Assembly (NCBI RefSeq): GCF_025979885.1
Contig: NZ_CP110139.1
Location: forward strand, 3,177,501 to 3,241,500
Source of the DNA: Hymenobacter sp. YIM 151500-1
GTDB taxonomy: Bacteria > Bacteroidota > Bacteroidia > Cytophagales > Hymenobacteraceae
Reading direction: 5' to 3'
DNA: 64,000 nucleotides
Made by a program: the position numbers and the translations under genes. Shown piece after piece: positions 39,426 through 48,804 of this stretch. Position 1 is the stretch's first letter, and the number at the start of each line of letters is the position of its first letter. Below the pieces are notes generated by a model, which saw only the letters and a list, made by a program, of their open reading frames with translations, did not search any database and was not told the DNA's origin.

Positions 39426-41177
39426 ATGAATCGTAGAACTTTCCTCAGTAAGCAGACGGCACCATTGGCGGCTCCCGCCGCGGCCATGCTGGAGGCGGCG
39501 CCCACCCCAGCCGCGGCCGGCGGCGACCCACCCGGTGGAGATGATGAAACCGTTAGCCGGTTCGCCAACAGGCACCTGCCCACTACGGCCCGGCCCACGG
39601 CCGGCCTGGCTGCGTATACCGGCCCCTGGGGCTACACGCAGGCCGCTCACTTGCTGCGCCGAACCACCTTTGGGCCCACCCGCGCCGAGATTCTGGCCGC
39701 GGCGGGCAGCAACCTGACCCAGGTATTGAACGGGCTGCTCACGATTCCAGCTGCCCCGGCGCCCCCGGTCAACGGCTTCACCAACGACACCAGCGTGGCC
39801 GTGGGCCAAACCTGGGTAAACCTGCCCTACAACAACGACTTCGAGTACTGGCGCATGCGCAGCCTGCGCGCCTGGTGGGTGGGCCAGATGCTGCAAAGCA
39901 CTACGCTGGTAGAGAAGATGACCTTGTTCTGGCACAATCACTTCGTGATTGAGTTCGACGACATCTACGAAGGCCGCTACAGCTACCGCTACCAGGCCAT
40001 GCTGCGCAGCTCGGCGCTGGGCAACATGCGCCAGCTGACCAAGGACGTTACCATTGACCCCGGCATGCTGCGCTACCTGGGCGGCAACCAGAACCGTGCC
40101 GGAGCCCCCAACGAGAACTATGCCCGCGAGCTGCTGGAGCTGTTTACCGTGGGCAAAGGCCCGCTGGCCGGCCCCGGCAACTACACCACCTACACCGAAG
40201 CCGACGTGCAGGCCGCCGCCAAGGTGCTTACCGGCTGGCGCGACTCCGCCACCGACATCAACAGCTACTACACGGCCAACCGCCACGACACTACCACCAA
40301 GCAATTCAGCGCCGCCTTCGGCAACAAGACCATTGCCAACCAGGGCGACCAGGAATACAAGGCGCTGGTAGACATGATTTTCGACAAGACCGATACGGCC
40401 TTGTTTCTGGCCCGCAAGCTCTACCGGTGGTTTGTGTACTACGTCATCGACGCCAACACCGAGCAGAGCGTGATTCAGCCCCTGGCGGCCTTGCTCAAGC
40501 AAAACAACTACGAGGTGGTACCCACCCTGCGGGCCTTGCTGGGCAGCCAGCACTTCTTCGACACCATGAGCATGGGCTGCGTGATTAAAAGTCCCATTGA
40601 GTTTGTGGTGGGCACGGCCCGGCAGTTGCAATTGCAGTTCCCGCCGGCCTCCAACGTCACGGCCCAATACGGCATGTGGGACTGGCTCGTGGACCGGGCT
40701 TCGGTGCAGCAGCAGCAGCTCGGCGACCCGCCCAACGTGGCCGGCTGGCCCGCCTACTGGCAAACACCCCAGTACTACGAAATGTGGATCAACGCCGTGA
40801 CCCTGCCCCGCCGCAGCCAGTTCACGGACCTGATGGTAAGCCAGAACGGCTACACGCGCTACATCAATAACACGGCCTACAACCTGAAAACCGACGTGCT
40901 GGCTCTGGCTCAGGCCCTGCCCGCCGCCACCGCCGCCGATGCCAACCTGCTGATTGCGGAGTTCACCAAGCTGCTGCTGCCCATTCCGCTCACGGCCAAC
41001 CAGCTCAGCTACCTCAACGACATTCTGCTGCCCGGCCTGCCCGACTTTGAGTGGACGGTGGAGTGGAACGGCTACCTGGCCGCGCCCACCAACGCCACCA
41101 GAAGAATGGGAGTCGAATCCAAGCTCCGCGCCTTGTTTAAGGCCATTCTGGGCCTGGCGGAATATCATCTTAGCTAA
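39426..41177 (+). CDS. DUF1800 family protein
   Basis: ATG at 39426 (MNRRTFLSKQTAPLAAPAAA) with an RR-type export signal. The DUF1800 body begins at TQAAHLLRRTTFGPTRAEIL and contains the family blocks EKMTLFWHNHF, YRYQAMLRSSALGNMRQLTKDVT, MLRYLGGNQN, PNENYARELLELFTVG, EADVQAAAKVLTGWR, FLARKLYRWFVYY and PPNVAGWPAYWQTP. About 583 residues. DUF1800 and DUF1501 proteins are nearly always adjacent in Bacteroidota and are thought to act together on the cell surface, but their activity is unknown. The DUF1501 gene follows across a repeat-rich spacer. Confidence 0.88.
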   Translation: MNRRTFLSKQTAPLAAPAAAMLEAAPTPAAAGGDPPGGDDETVSRFANRHLPTTARPTAGLAAYTGPWGYTQAAHLLRRTTFGPTRAEILAAAGSNLTQVLNGLLTIPAAPAPPVNGFTNDTSVAVGQTWVNLPYNNDFEYWRMRSLRAWWVGQMLQSTTLVEKMTLFWHNHFVIEFDDIYEGRYSYRYQAMLRSSALGNMRQLTKDVTIDPGMLRYLGGNQNRAGAPNENYARELLELFTVGKGPLAGPGNYTTYTEADVQAAAKVLTGWRDSATDINSYYTANRHDTTTKQFSAAFGNKTIANQGDQEYKALVDMIFDKTDTALFLARKLYRWFVYYVIDANTEQSVIQPLAALLKQNNYEVVPTLRALLGSQHFFDTMSMGCVIKSPIEFVVGTARQLQLQFPPASNVTAQYGMWDWLVDRASVQQQQLGDPPNVAGWPAYWQTPQYYEMWINAVTLPRRSQFTDLMVSQNGYTRYINNTAYNLKTDVLALAQALPAATAADANLLIAEFTKLLLPIPLTANQLSYLNDILLPGLPDFEWTVEWNGYLAAPTNATRRMGVESKLRALFKAILGLAEYHLS

Positions 41178-41300
41178 ATGAGTGAATGAGCGAATGAGTG
41201 ATTGAGTGAATGGCAAAACGGCAGATTAAAGACGCCCGAATTGCCTTTTCACTCATTCGCTCATTCAATCATTCGCTCACTCACTCATTCACTCATTGAG
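41178..41300. repeat. Intergenic hairpin of GAATGAGT-type octads
   Basis: The left arm is AATGAGTGAATGAGCGAATG then AGTGATTGAGTGAATG; the right arm CACTCATTCGCTCATTCAAT then CATTCGCTCACTCACTCATT is an inexact inverse complement. It fills the spacer between the DUF1800 and DUF1501 genes and ends at the DUF1501 leader. Confidence 0.8.
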
Positions 41301-41303
41301 CCA

Positions 41304-42893
41304 ATGAAACGCAGACATTTCCTCCAGACTACGGCGGCCGCCACGGTGCTGCCGGCTTTTTTGGGCGGCTTTCCAATTGGGGCGTACGGCTTCTCGCAGG
41401 AGCTATTTGCCCTGACCGGGGGCACCACCCAGACCGACCACGTGCTGGTGCTCATCCAGCTGAACGGCGGCAACGACGGGCTGAACATGATTCTGCCCCT
41501 GGACCAGTACGCGGGGCTGATGGCGGCCCGCGCCGACATTGCCATTCCCGAAAACCAGGCCCTGCGCCTCACCCAGGCCACTGGCCTACACCCGGCCATG
41601 GCGGGCCTCAAAAACCTCTACGACAACGGGCAGGTGGGCGTGGTGCACAGCGTGGGCTACCCCAGCCCCAACTTCAGCCACTTCCGCGCCACCGACATCT
41701 GGACCTCCGGCTCCGACTCCAACGTGACTACGGCCTCGGGCTGGGCCGGCCGCTACCTCGACGACGAGTTTCCGGGCTATCCGCAGGGCTACCCCAGCAC
41801 CCAAAACCCCGACCCGCTGGCCATCAGCATCGGGTCGGTGGTGAGCAACTGCGTGCAGGGGCCTACCCTGAACATGGGCATGGCCATTGCCAGCACCTCG
41901 TCGTTTTACCAGCTGCTGAGCGGAGGCGTGGATGCTGCCCCCAACACCCCGGCCGGCCACGAGCTGACCTTTATCCGGCAGGTGGTGCAGCAAACCCAGG
42001 TGTACACCACCGCCATCCAGACGGCGGCCGGCAAGGCCAAGAACCTGTCCACGATGTACCCCGCCGCCGGCCAGAACTCCCTGGCCGACCAGCTCAAGAT
42101 TGTGGCCCAGCTGGTGGCCGGCGGCCTGCAAACTCGCATCTACGTCTGCAACATCGGGGGCTTCGACACCCACGTAAACCAGGTGTCGGCTACGGGCAGC
42201 ACGACTACCGGCAGCCACGCCACGCTGCTGGGCCGGGTGTCGCAGGCCATTGAGGCTTTCCAGGACGACTTGCGCCTGCTGAAAATTCAGGACCGGGTGG
42301 TGGGCATGACCTTCTCGGAGTTCGGGCGCCGCATCAAGGCCAACTCCGGCAAGGGCACCGACCACGGCGCGGCGGCTCCGCTCATCGTGTTCGGTACCAG
42401 CGTGAACCCGCGCATCCACGGCACCAATCCCGTGATTCCGGCCAACGCGGGCGTCAACGACAACGTGCCCATGCAGTTCGACTTCCGGGCCATCTACGCC
42501 AGCGTGCTCAAAGACTGGTTTAAAGTGCCCCAGGCTACCATCAACGCCCTGCTGCCCTCAGCCCAGAGCCCATTCCCGTACGTGCCGGTCATCCGCCAAG
42601 GCGTCGTCAATGGCACGGCGCCGGCGGCGGCTACCAACGTGGCGGGCTTCCGGGTGTTTCCGAACCCGATTCGGGAAGGGCGGGCCACGGTGGAGTTTGA
42701 GTCGGAAGGCGGCCACGTGCAGGTGGTGCTGTTCGACAACGTGGGCCGGGAAGTGCTGCGCCCCCTCGACCGGGCCCTGCCACGCGGCAAGCACCAGCTG
42801 CCCGTAGACACCAGCCAGCTAGCCGCCGGCGCCTACTACTGTCACGTGCAGGAAGGCAGCCGCGTCAGCAGCCGCCTGGTGGCCGTGGAGTAA
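41304..42893 (+). CDS. DUF1501 family protein with type IX sorting tail
   Basis: ATG at 41304 (MKRRHFLQTTAAATVLPAFL), preceded by repeat DNA; twin-arginine-like signal. The DUF1501 fold (alkaline-phosphatase-like, sulfatase-like) shows VLIQLNGGNDGLNMILPLDQ, LHPAMAGLKNLYDNGQVGVV, NFSHFRATDIWTSG, GFDTHVNQ, TFSEFGRRIKAN and GTDHGAAAPLIVFG. The last ~80 residues form a type A T9SS sorting domain (FRVFPNPIREGRATVEF, LFDNVGREVL, LAAGAYYCHVQEG), so the protein is exported and attached via type IX secretion. It works next to the DUF1800 protein. Confidence 0.9.
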   Translation: MKRRHFLQTTAAATVLPAFLGGFPIGAYGFSQELFALTGGTTQTDHVLVLIQLNGGNDGLNMILPLDQYAGLMAARADIAIPENQALRLTQATGLHPAMAGLKNLYDNGQVGVVHSVGYPSPNFSHFRATDIWTSGSDSNVTTASGWAGRYLDDEFPGYPQGYPSTQNPDPLAISIGSVVSNCVQGPTLNMGMAIASTSSFYQLLSGGVDAAPNTPAGHELTFIRQVVQQTQVYTTAIQTAAGKAKNLSTMYPAAGQNSLADQLKIVAQLVAGGLQTRIYVCNIGGFDTHVNQVSATGSTTTGSHATLLGRVSQAIEAFQDDLRLLKIQDRVVGMTFSEFGRRIKANSGKGTDHGAAAPLIVFGTSVNPRIHGTNPVIPANAGVNDNVPMQFDFRAIYASVLKDWFKVPQATINALLPSAQSPFPYVPVIRQGVVNGTAPAAATNVAGFRVFPNPIREGRATVEFESEGGHVQVVLFDNVGREVLRPLDRALPRGKHQLPVDTSQLAAGAYYCHVQEGSRVSSRLVAVE

Positions 42894-42902
42894 GGGTAGT
42901 TG

Positions 42903-43048
42903 GAAGTGAGACAGTGAGAGGTGAGAAGTGAGACTTCGTTCTGAGGCAAGCACTGCTGGAACAAAGTTTCACCTCTTACCTCTCACTGCTTCCGGTCTAT
43001 GAGAAAACCGGAAGTCTCATTTCTCACTTCTCACTGTCTCACTTCTAC
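42903..43048. repeat. Intergenic hairpin of GTGAGA-type heptads
   Basis: 42903-42934 (GAAGTGAGACAGTGAGAGGT...) and 43014-43045 are inverse complements in about 30 of 32 positions; an inner smaller hairpin (TTCCGGT...ACCGGAA) lies in the loop. Same family as 37,884 and 58,362. It follows the DUF1501 gene. Confidence 0.8.
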
Positions 43049-43143
43049 TTCATGTAGCCTTAGCGGTGGTTTTCCCGTACACGGCTTCCGGAGGTGCTTT
43101 GGTAGCACCGCAGCACTTTCTTTCACTGTACTTTCCTTCTGTT

Positions 43144-43422
43144 ATGAACAACCAACTCCCGCAGCAAGTCGAGAAAATTGCTCCCGAAGACATTATCAAT
43201 ACCCTGCAAAGCGCCTATAAAGTATTTCAGGGCGAGGCCGACCAGCTCGACGACCTGCTCCGGCACGGCGGCCACTTGCTGAAAAAAGCTGCTCAGCGCT
43301 TCACTACCACTCAGCTCATCATCGGCATTGCTGTTATAGCCAGCGTCGGCGTTTTTGCGGCTGCCAAAGCTGCTGAGCGTGATTCGGAAGACACCGTGCC
43401 GCAACCGAAGCCCGTTCGGTAA
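43144..43422 (+). CDS. Small single-span membrane protein, unknown
   Basis: 92 residues from the ATG at 43144 (MNNQLPQQVEKIAPEDIINT). A helical N-terminal region (LQSAYKVFQGEADQLDDLLRHG) leads to one membrane span (LIIGIAVIASVGVFAAAKAA) and a charged tail. Resembles YtxH/ DUF883-like helical membrane proteins in outline but I cannot name the family. A good terminator follows 30 bases after the stop. Confidence 0.6.
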   Translation: MNNQLPQQVEKIAPEDIINTLQSAYKVFQGEADQLDDLLRHGGHLLKKAAQRFTTTQLIIGIAVIASVGVFAAAKAAERDSEDTVPQPKPVR

Positions 43423-43451
43423 GCTTGATTTGCTGTCTTCCCCAGACCAGT

Positions 43452-43484
43452 AAAAGCCTGCTCCTTCCCGAGCAGGCTTTTTTT
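43452..43484 (+). terminator. Rho-independent terminator
   Basis: AAAAGCCTGCT pairs with AGCAGGCTTTT, followed by more T. Confidence 0.85.
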
Positions 43485-43566
43485 GTGAGATGCTATATTC
43501 AGCTTGTCTATTTCTTAATAATTTATCTACTTGCCGAGCTGTCCTGTAAATCCTAAACAAAATACT

Positions 43567-43773
43567 ATGAACAAGCTATTCGCGCTCCTCGTGCTAGGCA
43601 GCTTTGGCGTACTCGAATCAGCTGCCGCTTCGTCTCTTGGCGCTTCCGCAGCTGTTCCGCCCCCGGCCGCAACAGTTACCTCCTCTTCGGCAGCATCCGC
43701 AGCAGACTCCGGCATACTCAAGCGGAAGAAACGGAAAGTAGCCCCTGCCTACCGCCGCCTGCGCAAGCGGTAA
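43567..43773 (+). CDS. Small secreted protein with a basic tail
   Basis: 68 residues from the ATG at 43567 (MNKLFALLVLGSFGVLESAA), a good signal peptide. The mature part is Ala/Ser-rich and ends in a strongly basic segment (KRKKRKVAPAYRRLRKR). The basic end could bind nucleic acid or lipopolysaccharide, but no family is recognised. Coding potential is supported by the signal peptide and codon-like third-position GC; still a small gene. Confidence 0.5.
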   Translation: MNKLFALLVLGSFGVLESAAASSLGASAAVPPPAATVTSSSAASAADSGILKRKKRKVAPAYRRLRKR

Positions 43774-43876
43774 TCTTATAGCCCGTCCTGCTCTGCTTGG
43801 CGTGCTGATGCTTGAAGCTACCTGTACTGCTGAGTGCAGCCGGAGCAGGACGATGCCTAGGGTTGAGGATATGAAG

Positions 43877-43959
43877 TGTACCGCGAAGCGTTAGAACGAT
43901 GTCGTTGGGGTGAAGCCCAGATGACGCGGACGCCTTGCGAAGTGCAGCTTCGCGGTACA
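43877..43959. repeat. Palindromic element, relative of 36,646
   Basis: Arms TGTACCGCGAAG (43877-43888) and CTTCGCGGTACA (43948-43959). The loop contains CGTTAGAACGATGTCGTTGGGG-type words as in the element at 36646-36770. It lies between convergent genes. Confidence 0.75.
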
Positions 43960-43972
43960 ATCAAAGCCGCCG

Positions 43973-45589
43973 TTACCTAGTTTCGGGGTAGCGTTGCAGG
44001 AGCTGAAGCAGCACGCCGTTGGTCCACCCGAAGCCGTCTTGCAACGGGTACTCACCGCCGCCGGCCGGCGCATTGGGGTTTACGACGTTGTATTTCTCCA
44101 TCAGCTTACCGGTTTGCTCGAACACACGGCGGTTAAGCGTCACCCACCGCCCACTGATGGTGTTGGCCAATTCTTTGTGCCCATACTGAGTCAGGCCTTC
44201 AATAGCCATCCATTGCAGCGGCGCCCAGGCGTTGGGGGCATCCCACTGCTGACCGGTAGCAGCAAGGGTAGTGACGAGGCCACCAGGCTTGAGAAAGTCG
44301 CGGCCCAGGGCAGCAGCCACCTGCCGGGCCTGGGCGGGGGTGGCCAGGCCGCTTTCCAGCGGGAACATGCCCGCCAGGGTGCGCACCGGCGAAGGCCGCC
44401 GTTGCTCCCAGTCGTAGTCCACGAACCAGCCGGCGCGGGCATCCCAGCAGTAGCGCAGCACGGCCTGGCGCCGGGCCTGGGCCGCTTGCTCGTAGCGGCG
44501 GGCCGCTGATGCGTCGCCTGCGGCCCGGCTGCTGCGGGCCAGCAGCTGCTCCAGCTGAAAGAGCAGGCAGTTCAAATCGACGGGCACGAAGCTGGTAGTG
44601 CGAATAGACTCCAAGCCCTGCCCCGGCACAAACCAACGGCTGCTGAAGTCCCAGCCCGAGGCCGCCGCGGCGCGCACGTTGCGGTAAAACTGCGCCGGAG
44701 GCTGCGGGCTGCGCTTGGCCGCCGTCACGTCCTCCTGGTACGACTCTTCGCGGGGCTGGTCGCTCAGGTCCCAATAGCGGTTCAGCACCTCGCCGCTGGG
44801 CAGACGCACCACCGAGCGGTGCGCCGTGCCCGGCCGCAGGGAGTCGGCGCCGGCCATCCAAAACCGGTACTCCCCTACCAGGGCCGGGTGGTAGCGCCGC
44901 AGCACCGAGTCGGCGGCGGGGCCGGGAGTAGGGGCCAGCAGCAGCACCATGCGGCTGAAGAAGGGCGGCTGGGAGCGGGTGAGGTAGTAGGTGCGGGTGC
45001 CGTTGGGAATAAAGCCGTAACGCCCAATCAGATACGCAAAATTATCGACCATAGCCCGTACCAGCTCCCGGCGGCCACTGGCTTGCAGGCCCAGCATGGT
45101 AAAGTACGAATCCCAGTAGTACACCTCCCGAAACCGCCCGCCCGGCACCACGTACGGGTAGGGCAGCGGCAGCAAGGACGATCCTTCTACCACAGCTGTA
45201 TCCTGGCGCCGTTGCAGCACGGTCCAGAGCGTGTCGAGGTGGCGGTTCAGCCCGGCCTGCACGCGGGTGCGGTAGGAGCCGCCCACCGGGGCCGGCAGCA
45301 CAAAGTGCTGCTCCACAAAGGCCCGCAGATTAAAGTTCGGCTGGCGGCTCTGTTGCTCCCAGGCCCGGCGAATGGCCGCCGGCGGCTGCCGGGGCACGGC
45401 ATCCACAAAGGTTTTATTGTCGGGGTAGATGCGGCCAAGCTGCACGGCTTCAAACAAGCCAGGGTACAGCTGCCGGGGCGTGAGCGGAGCCTGGGCTGCG
45501 GCACCCAGGGCCAGCCAGCAGCCCAGCAGGACGCCCACCCAGCGGGGCAACCCGCCCCAAGGAGCCTGGGAAGTAACCGGGCGCTTCAT
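43973..45589 (-). CDS. treA: Periplasmic trehalase (GH37)
   Basis: Hydrolyses trehalose to two glucoses. Signal-type N-terminus (WVGVLLGCWLALGAAAQ). Both trehalase signatures are present: PGGRFREVYYWDSYF at 149-163 and QWDAPNAWAP at 448-457. The catalytic acid is Asp314 (SGWDFSSRW) and the base Glu498 (MEKYN), as in characterised GH37 enzymes. Other hallmarks: YGFIPNGTR, LNRYWDLSDQPREESY and DGFGWTNGVLL at the end. Length 538 is normal. Its ATG overlaps the stop of the upstream SRAP gene (ATGA), so they are co-transcribed although functionally unrelated. Confidence 0.95.
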   Translation of the reverse strand: MKRPVTSQAPWGGLPRWVGVLLGCWLALGAAAQAPLTPRQLYPGLFEAVQLGRIYPDNKTFVDAVPRQPPAAIRRAWEQQSRQPNFNLRAFVEQHFVLPAPVGGSYRTRVQAGLNRHLDTLWTVLQRRQDTAVVEGSSLLPLPYPYVVPGGRFREVYYWDSYFTMLGLQASGRRELVRAMVDNFAYLIGRYGFIPNGTRTYYLTRSQPPFFSRMVLLLAPTPGPAADSVLRRYHPALVGEYRFWMAGADSLRPGTAHRSVVRLPSGEVLNRYWDLSDQPREESYQEDVTAAKRSPQPPAQFYRNVRAAAASGWDFSSRWFVPGQGLESIRTTSFVPVDLNCLLFQLEQLLARSSRAAGDASAARRYEQAAQARRQAVLRYCWDARAGWFVDYDWEQRRPSPVRTLAGMFPLESGLATPAQARQVAAALGRDFLKPGGLVTTLAATGQQWDAPNAWAPLQWMAIEGLTQYGHKELANTISGRWVTLNRRVFEQTGKLMEKYNVVNPNAPAGGGEYPLQDGFGWTNGVLLQLLQRYPETR

Positions 45590-46266
45590 CAGGCGGCGGC
45601 AGGCTGCAACACCTCCGGTGAATTGTGGGCCGGCGAGTTCACCAGCGTACTAACGGGGTAGGCGCGCATCAGCTCGGCCGGGTAGGGCGCCAGCAGGGCT
45701 TGGTGGTCGGCGGCGTTCAGGCCATCGTCGAGCCAGGCCAGCTCGGCCTCGCGGCCCCGCAATATCACCGGCATGCGGTTGTGGATGGGCGCCATGAGGG
45801 AATTGGGCTCGGTGGTGATGATGGTGAACGTGGGCTTCACCTCTCCGGTAGCCCGGTCAGCCCATTCATCCCACAGCCCTGCAAAGGCAAAGGGCTCCTC
45901 GCTGCGCAGCAAGATGCGGTACGGCACCTTACCCCGGCTGCCAGGCATGGCCTGCCACTCATAAAAGCCATCGGCGGGCACCAGGCAGCGGCGGCGCTGG
46001 AGCAGCTGCCGAAACGAAGGCTTTTCGGCCAGGGTTTCGGCGCGGGCGTTGATGGGCTTGGGCGCCTGCTGCACGTCCTTGACCCAACCCGGAAGCAGGC
46101 CCCACTGAAGCAGCTGAATCTGGCCCGGCTCGGTGTTGCGCACCACCGGTAGCTGCTGCGAGGGCGCTGCGTTGTGGTTGGGTGCGGCTTCGGGAGCAGC
46201 GAAGGTGGCTTCAAAACGCTTTTCGAGTACCGGACGGGGAGCAGTAGTGGTGTAGCGGCCGCACAT
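45589..46266 (-). CDS. SRAP / HMCES-type protein (YedK)
   Basis: Starts Met-Cys-Gly-Arg-Tyr; after Met removal Cys2 forms the covalent link to abasic DNA sites, the known activity of the family. Other conserved parts: NHNAAPSQQLPVV, LLQWGLLPGWVKD (WGL), PINARAETLAEKPSF with the Asn/Arg of the active site, RRCLVPADGFYEWQ (Glu), and IHNRMPVIL with the catalytic His. 225 residues, usual. It would protect single-stranded DNA abasic sites in the cytoplasm. It is translationally coupled to trehalase. Confidence 0.93.
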   Translation of the reverse strand: MCGRYTTTAPRPVLEKRFEATFAAPEAAPNHNAAPSQQLPVVRNTEPGQIQLLQWGLLPGWVKDVQQAPKPINARAETLAEKPSFRQLLQRRRCLVPADGFYEWQAMPGSRGKVPYRILLRSEEPFAFAGLWDEWADRATGEVKPTFTIITTEPNSLMAPIHNRMPVILRGREAELAWLDDGLNAADHQALLAPYPAELMRAYPVSTLVNSPAHNSPEVLQPAAA

Positions 46267-46733
46267 ACGAACGTGGCTATTCTAAGGAAGAAGGAGGAAC
46301 GATGCCAACTGCTGGCATCAGTGCCTACGCGGGCGGGCCGCGCAGGTTTGCTGGTAACCCGCGCGGGTGCCGTTGGTCCGGCCCGAGCCTGGTCCTCAAC
46401 TACGTAGCTGCACAACACGTATGTAAGGCATTAGTTTACTTATTCCAATAAATTAGTACATTATAACAGTTGCTATTCGTGGCCTGTTTTGCCAAAGGCC
46501 TTGACTGCTCTGGCAGACGGCAGATTTCTAGCAGGTTGTTTTTCTTTCTGTTAGGTAGCTACTGGTGTTCGGCAGGCGTTAGGTGCTCAAAAAATTTCCT
46601 GTTGCTTTTAAGTTGATGTGAAAATTTCTTCTTTTGCACATATCTAATTGCGGCACTTTGCCCTAGCCTAAAACAGCCGGGGCAGCAGCCGAATCAGGTT
46701 GTTCCGCTCTTCGTACTCTTCCCCGTCCTTCCT
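46267..46733. other. Intergenic region between divergent genes
   Basis: 467 bases, GC-rich on the SRAP side, AT-rich in 46,430-46,660. It contains the leaders of SRAP (minus) and the CarboxypepD_reg gene (plus). I see TTTG words (for example near 46,633) but no properly spaced -7 box, and no gene. Confidence 0.4.
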
Positions 46734-47192
46734 ATGAAAACGTTCTTCTACCCTCTCCTTTTTGCTGCCTTGTTGGTGCGCGCCGGACAGGCCGTTGCGC
46801 AAGACGCCCCCGCTCCTGTCCTCGCCGACTCGGCCCAGGTCTCGGCGGCCCCAGTTGCCCCCGCTCCGGAAGCACTGCCCGCCTCAACGGCTGCTACCGC
46901 TACCCCGCCGGCCGCCGACGCCGACTCTACGACGCGGGTGCTGCTCACGGGATATGTGCTCAACGAGCAGCAGCGGCCCTTGCAGGGCGCCACGGTGTTG
47001 CTCAAAGGCACGAAGGAAGCTACCAGCACCGACGCCAGCGGCCACTACACGCTTCCCGTACCGCCCGGCACCAACACCCTGCAGTACGACTACGCCGGCT
47101 ACCAGGGCCGCGAGGTGCTGGCCAGCAACTTCCTGCCCGTCACCGTCACGCTGATGCCCGCCGACAAAGCCCGCAAGCGCGACCGGCAGTAG
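46734..47192 (+). CDS. Small secreted CarboxypepD_reg protein 1
   Basis: 152 residues. Signal peptide MKTFFYPLLFAALLVRAGQAVAQ, then an Ala/Pro-rich linker (APVLADSAQVSAAPVAPAPE), then one CarboxypepD_reg-like beta-sandwich: LTGYVLNEQQRPLQGATVLL, KEATSTDASGHYTLPVP and a strand TLQYDYAGYQ, ending in a basic KARKRDRQ. It lacks the TonB-dependent receptor that normally follows this domain. Two paralogues lie at 48805 and 49433. Confidence 0.75.
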   Translation: MKTFFYPLLFAALLVRAGQAVAQDAPAPVLADSAQVSAAPVAPAPEALPASTAATATPPAADADSTTRVLLTGYVLNEQQRPLQGATVLLKGTKEATSTDASGHYTLPVPPGTNTLQYDYAGYQGREVLASNFLPVTVTLMPADKARKRDRQ

Positions 47193-47559
47193 CCACCAGC
47201 CTGGTAGGCCGCGTAACGCCCTTCCTGACCGGAAGACGACCTGGGTGCCCTTTAGCTGGAGGTGCGACTATGATTCAGGCTGCCCTGCTCTAGCTGGCGG
47301 CGGCCCCGCGCAGCATATCTCCCGCTTCCTCTGAATACTACTGCACCTGCACCGAAGCGGGAGAGCTGCTTGCCTGCGGCGACCTTCGGTTCGGCTACGG
47401 CTGCGCACCCTGGCTTGACGCGCCACCTGCTCAGCAGGACAGGTACCACTCATGCGGCAGCGCGCCAGCCGCTGGCTTCCGGCGACCTTCGACCCGGCAA
47501 GCGGATGCCAGCTGGAGCAGGACAGACGACCTGCAAAGGTGCTTTACTATGAAAGCTGC
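47193..47559. other. Intergenic region with dispersed repeats
   Basis: About 370 bases. Words TCGGCTACGGCTGCGCACCC, TGGCTTGAC and CACCTGCTCAGCAGGAC repeat those at window bases 55-105; CGGGAGAGCTGCTTG is shared with 60,850. No gene or clear promoter recognised. Confidence 0.5.
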
Positions 47560-48660
47560 TTACGACTTCAACTGATCGGGAAGGCGGATGGTGAAGGTAG
47601 AGCCCTGGTTTTCCACGCTCTGGACCTGAATGGTGCCTTGGTGCAGCTCCACAATGGTTTTGATAATGGACATGCCCAGGCCCGTTGATTTCTCTCCGCG
47701 CAGGCCGGGGCGGCGCGCCTTGGTGAACCGCTCAAACAGCACTGGCTGCATGCCCTGCGGAATGCCGACACCATCATCCGTTACGGAAACCAGCACGTAG
47801 CCGGGCTCCTGGGCCACGCGCACCCAGATATTGCCACCTTCCCGCGTAAACTTGATGGCATTGCTGAGCAGGTTGTTCATCACCTGCATAAACTTATTTT
47901 CGTCGACTTCAGCGTAGATGACCGGGTGCGAGGCTTCGTAGTGAAAGCGCTTGGCCAGCTGCTCCTCGCTGCGCTTATACTCTTCCATCATCAGGCGCAG
48001 CCGCTCCACCAGGTCGTAGCGCTCCAGCTTCAGCTCCACATTAGCCGATTCCAGAAACTCGTTGTCGACAAAGTCACGAATCAGGTTTACGCTGTCGCGG
48101 CAGGTGTCGTGCATCACCCGCAGCAGCTCAATCAGGGTTTCGTCGTGCAGGGGCTCCACTCGCTCCTCAATGTAACCAGCCAGCTGCTGCAGCATGGCAA
48201 ACGGGCCGGCTAGGTCGTGCGAGAGAATTTCGAGGGTAGCATTTTTCTTGGCGTTGAACTTATTGGCGTTGTTGATGTACTCCTTGGAAGCGGTAATATC
48301 GGTAATCAGGCCGCTAAGCAGCACCTGCCCTCTAGCGTCCACCGTATGATAAGGGTCCACGCACAGCCACTGCTCCGCGCCGTCGGGGTGCAGCAGGCGC
48401 AACTCAAACTGCTCATTGAGACGGCCGGCGTTCCATAACTGCCAGCAGCGGGCGGCATAGGCCCGGTCGTTGGGATGCAGCAAGGCCACCAGGTGAGGCA
48501 ACTCGTCGTTGAGCTGGGCGCGGGGGCGGCGCATCACCTGCTCGTAGGCCGCGTTTACGGTTTCTACGCGTTGCTGCGCCGGGTCATACACGAAGAAAAC
48601 CTGACGCAGATTTTCTAGCACCTGAGGGTAAAACTCGGGCAAATCGAGGGAGGAGGTCAT
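47560..48660 (-). CDS. PAS-domain sensor histidine kinase
   Basis: Cytoplasmic two-component kinase without a membrane span. Start ATG at 48660 (MTSSLDLPEFYPQVL). PAS domain ~10-125 (FFVYDPAQQRVETVNAAYEQ, GLITDITASKEY). HisKA: EILSHDLAGPFAMLQQLAGY with the phospho-acceptor His148. HATPase: N-box NKFMQVMNNLLSNAIKFT, G1 DDGVGIP, G2 STGLGMSIIKTIVELH. 366 residues. No response regulator is adjacent. It lies between two small CarboxypepD_reg genes, on the opposite strand. Confidence 0.88.
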   Translation of the reverse strand: MTSSLDLPEFYPQVLENLRQVFFVYDPAQQRVETVNAAYEQVMRRPRAQLNDELPHLVALLHPNDRAYAARCWQLWNAGRLNEQFELRLLHPDGAEQWLCVDPYHTVDARGQVLLSGLITDITASKEYINNANKFNAKKNATLEILSHDLAGPFAMLQQLAGYIEERVEPLHDETLIELLRVMHDTCRDSVNLIRDFVDNEFLESANVELKLERYDLVERLRLMMEEYKRSEEQLAKRFHYEASHPVIYAEVDENKFMQVMNNLLSNAIKFTREGGNIWVRVAQEPGYVLVSVTDDGVGIPQGMQPVLFERFTKARRPGLRGEKSTGLGMSIIKTIVELHQGTIQVQSVENQGSTFTIRLPDQLKS

Positions 48661-48804
48661 AGAAAAGGGACTAGGCTGCCTTTGTACCATGAGCAGGTAG
48701 TAGAAGTTCCCGCCGCTGTTGTATACAACATGGCGAATACAAAGTTAACTTCGGGCCGCATTTGCCACGGGCATGCACTTTTTTTAGTTCCTTATCTTTT
48801 TCTA

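Noticed and set aside
39357..41216. Minus-strand 619-codon frame opposite the DUF1800 gene
   Set aside because: Antisense of a strongly coding GC-rich gene; the translation has no recognisable domain.
42903..43048. CRISPR-like repeat
   Set aside because: Units are ~7 bases, inverted rather than direct, with no unique spacers and no cas genes.
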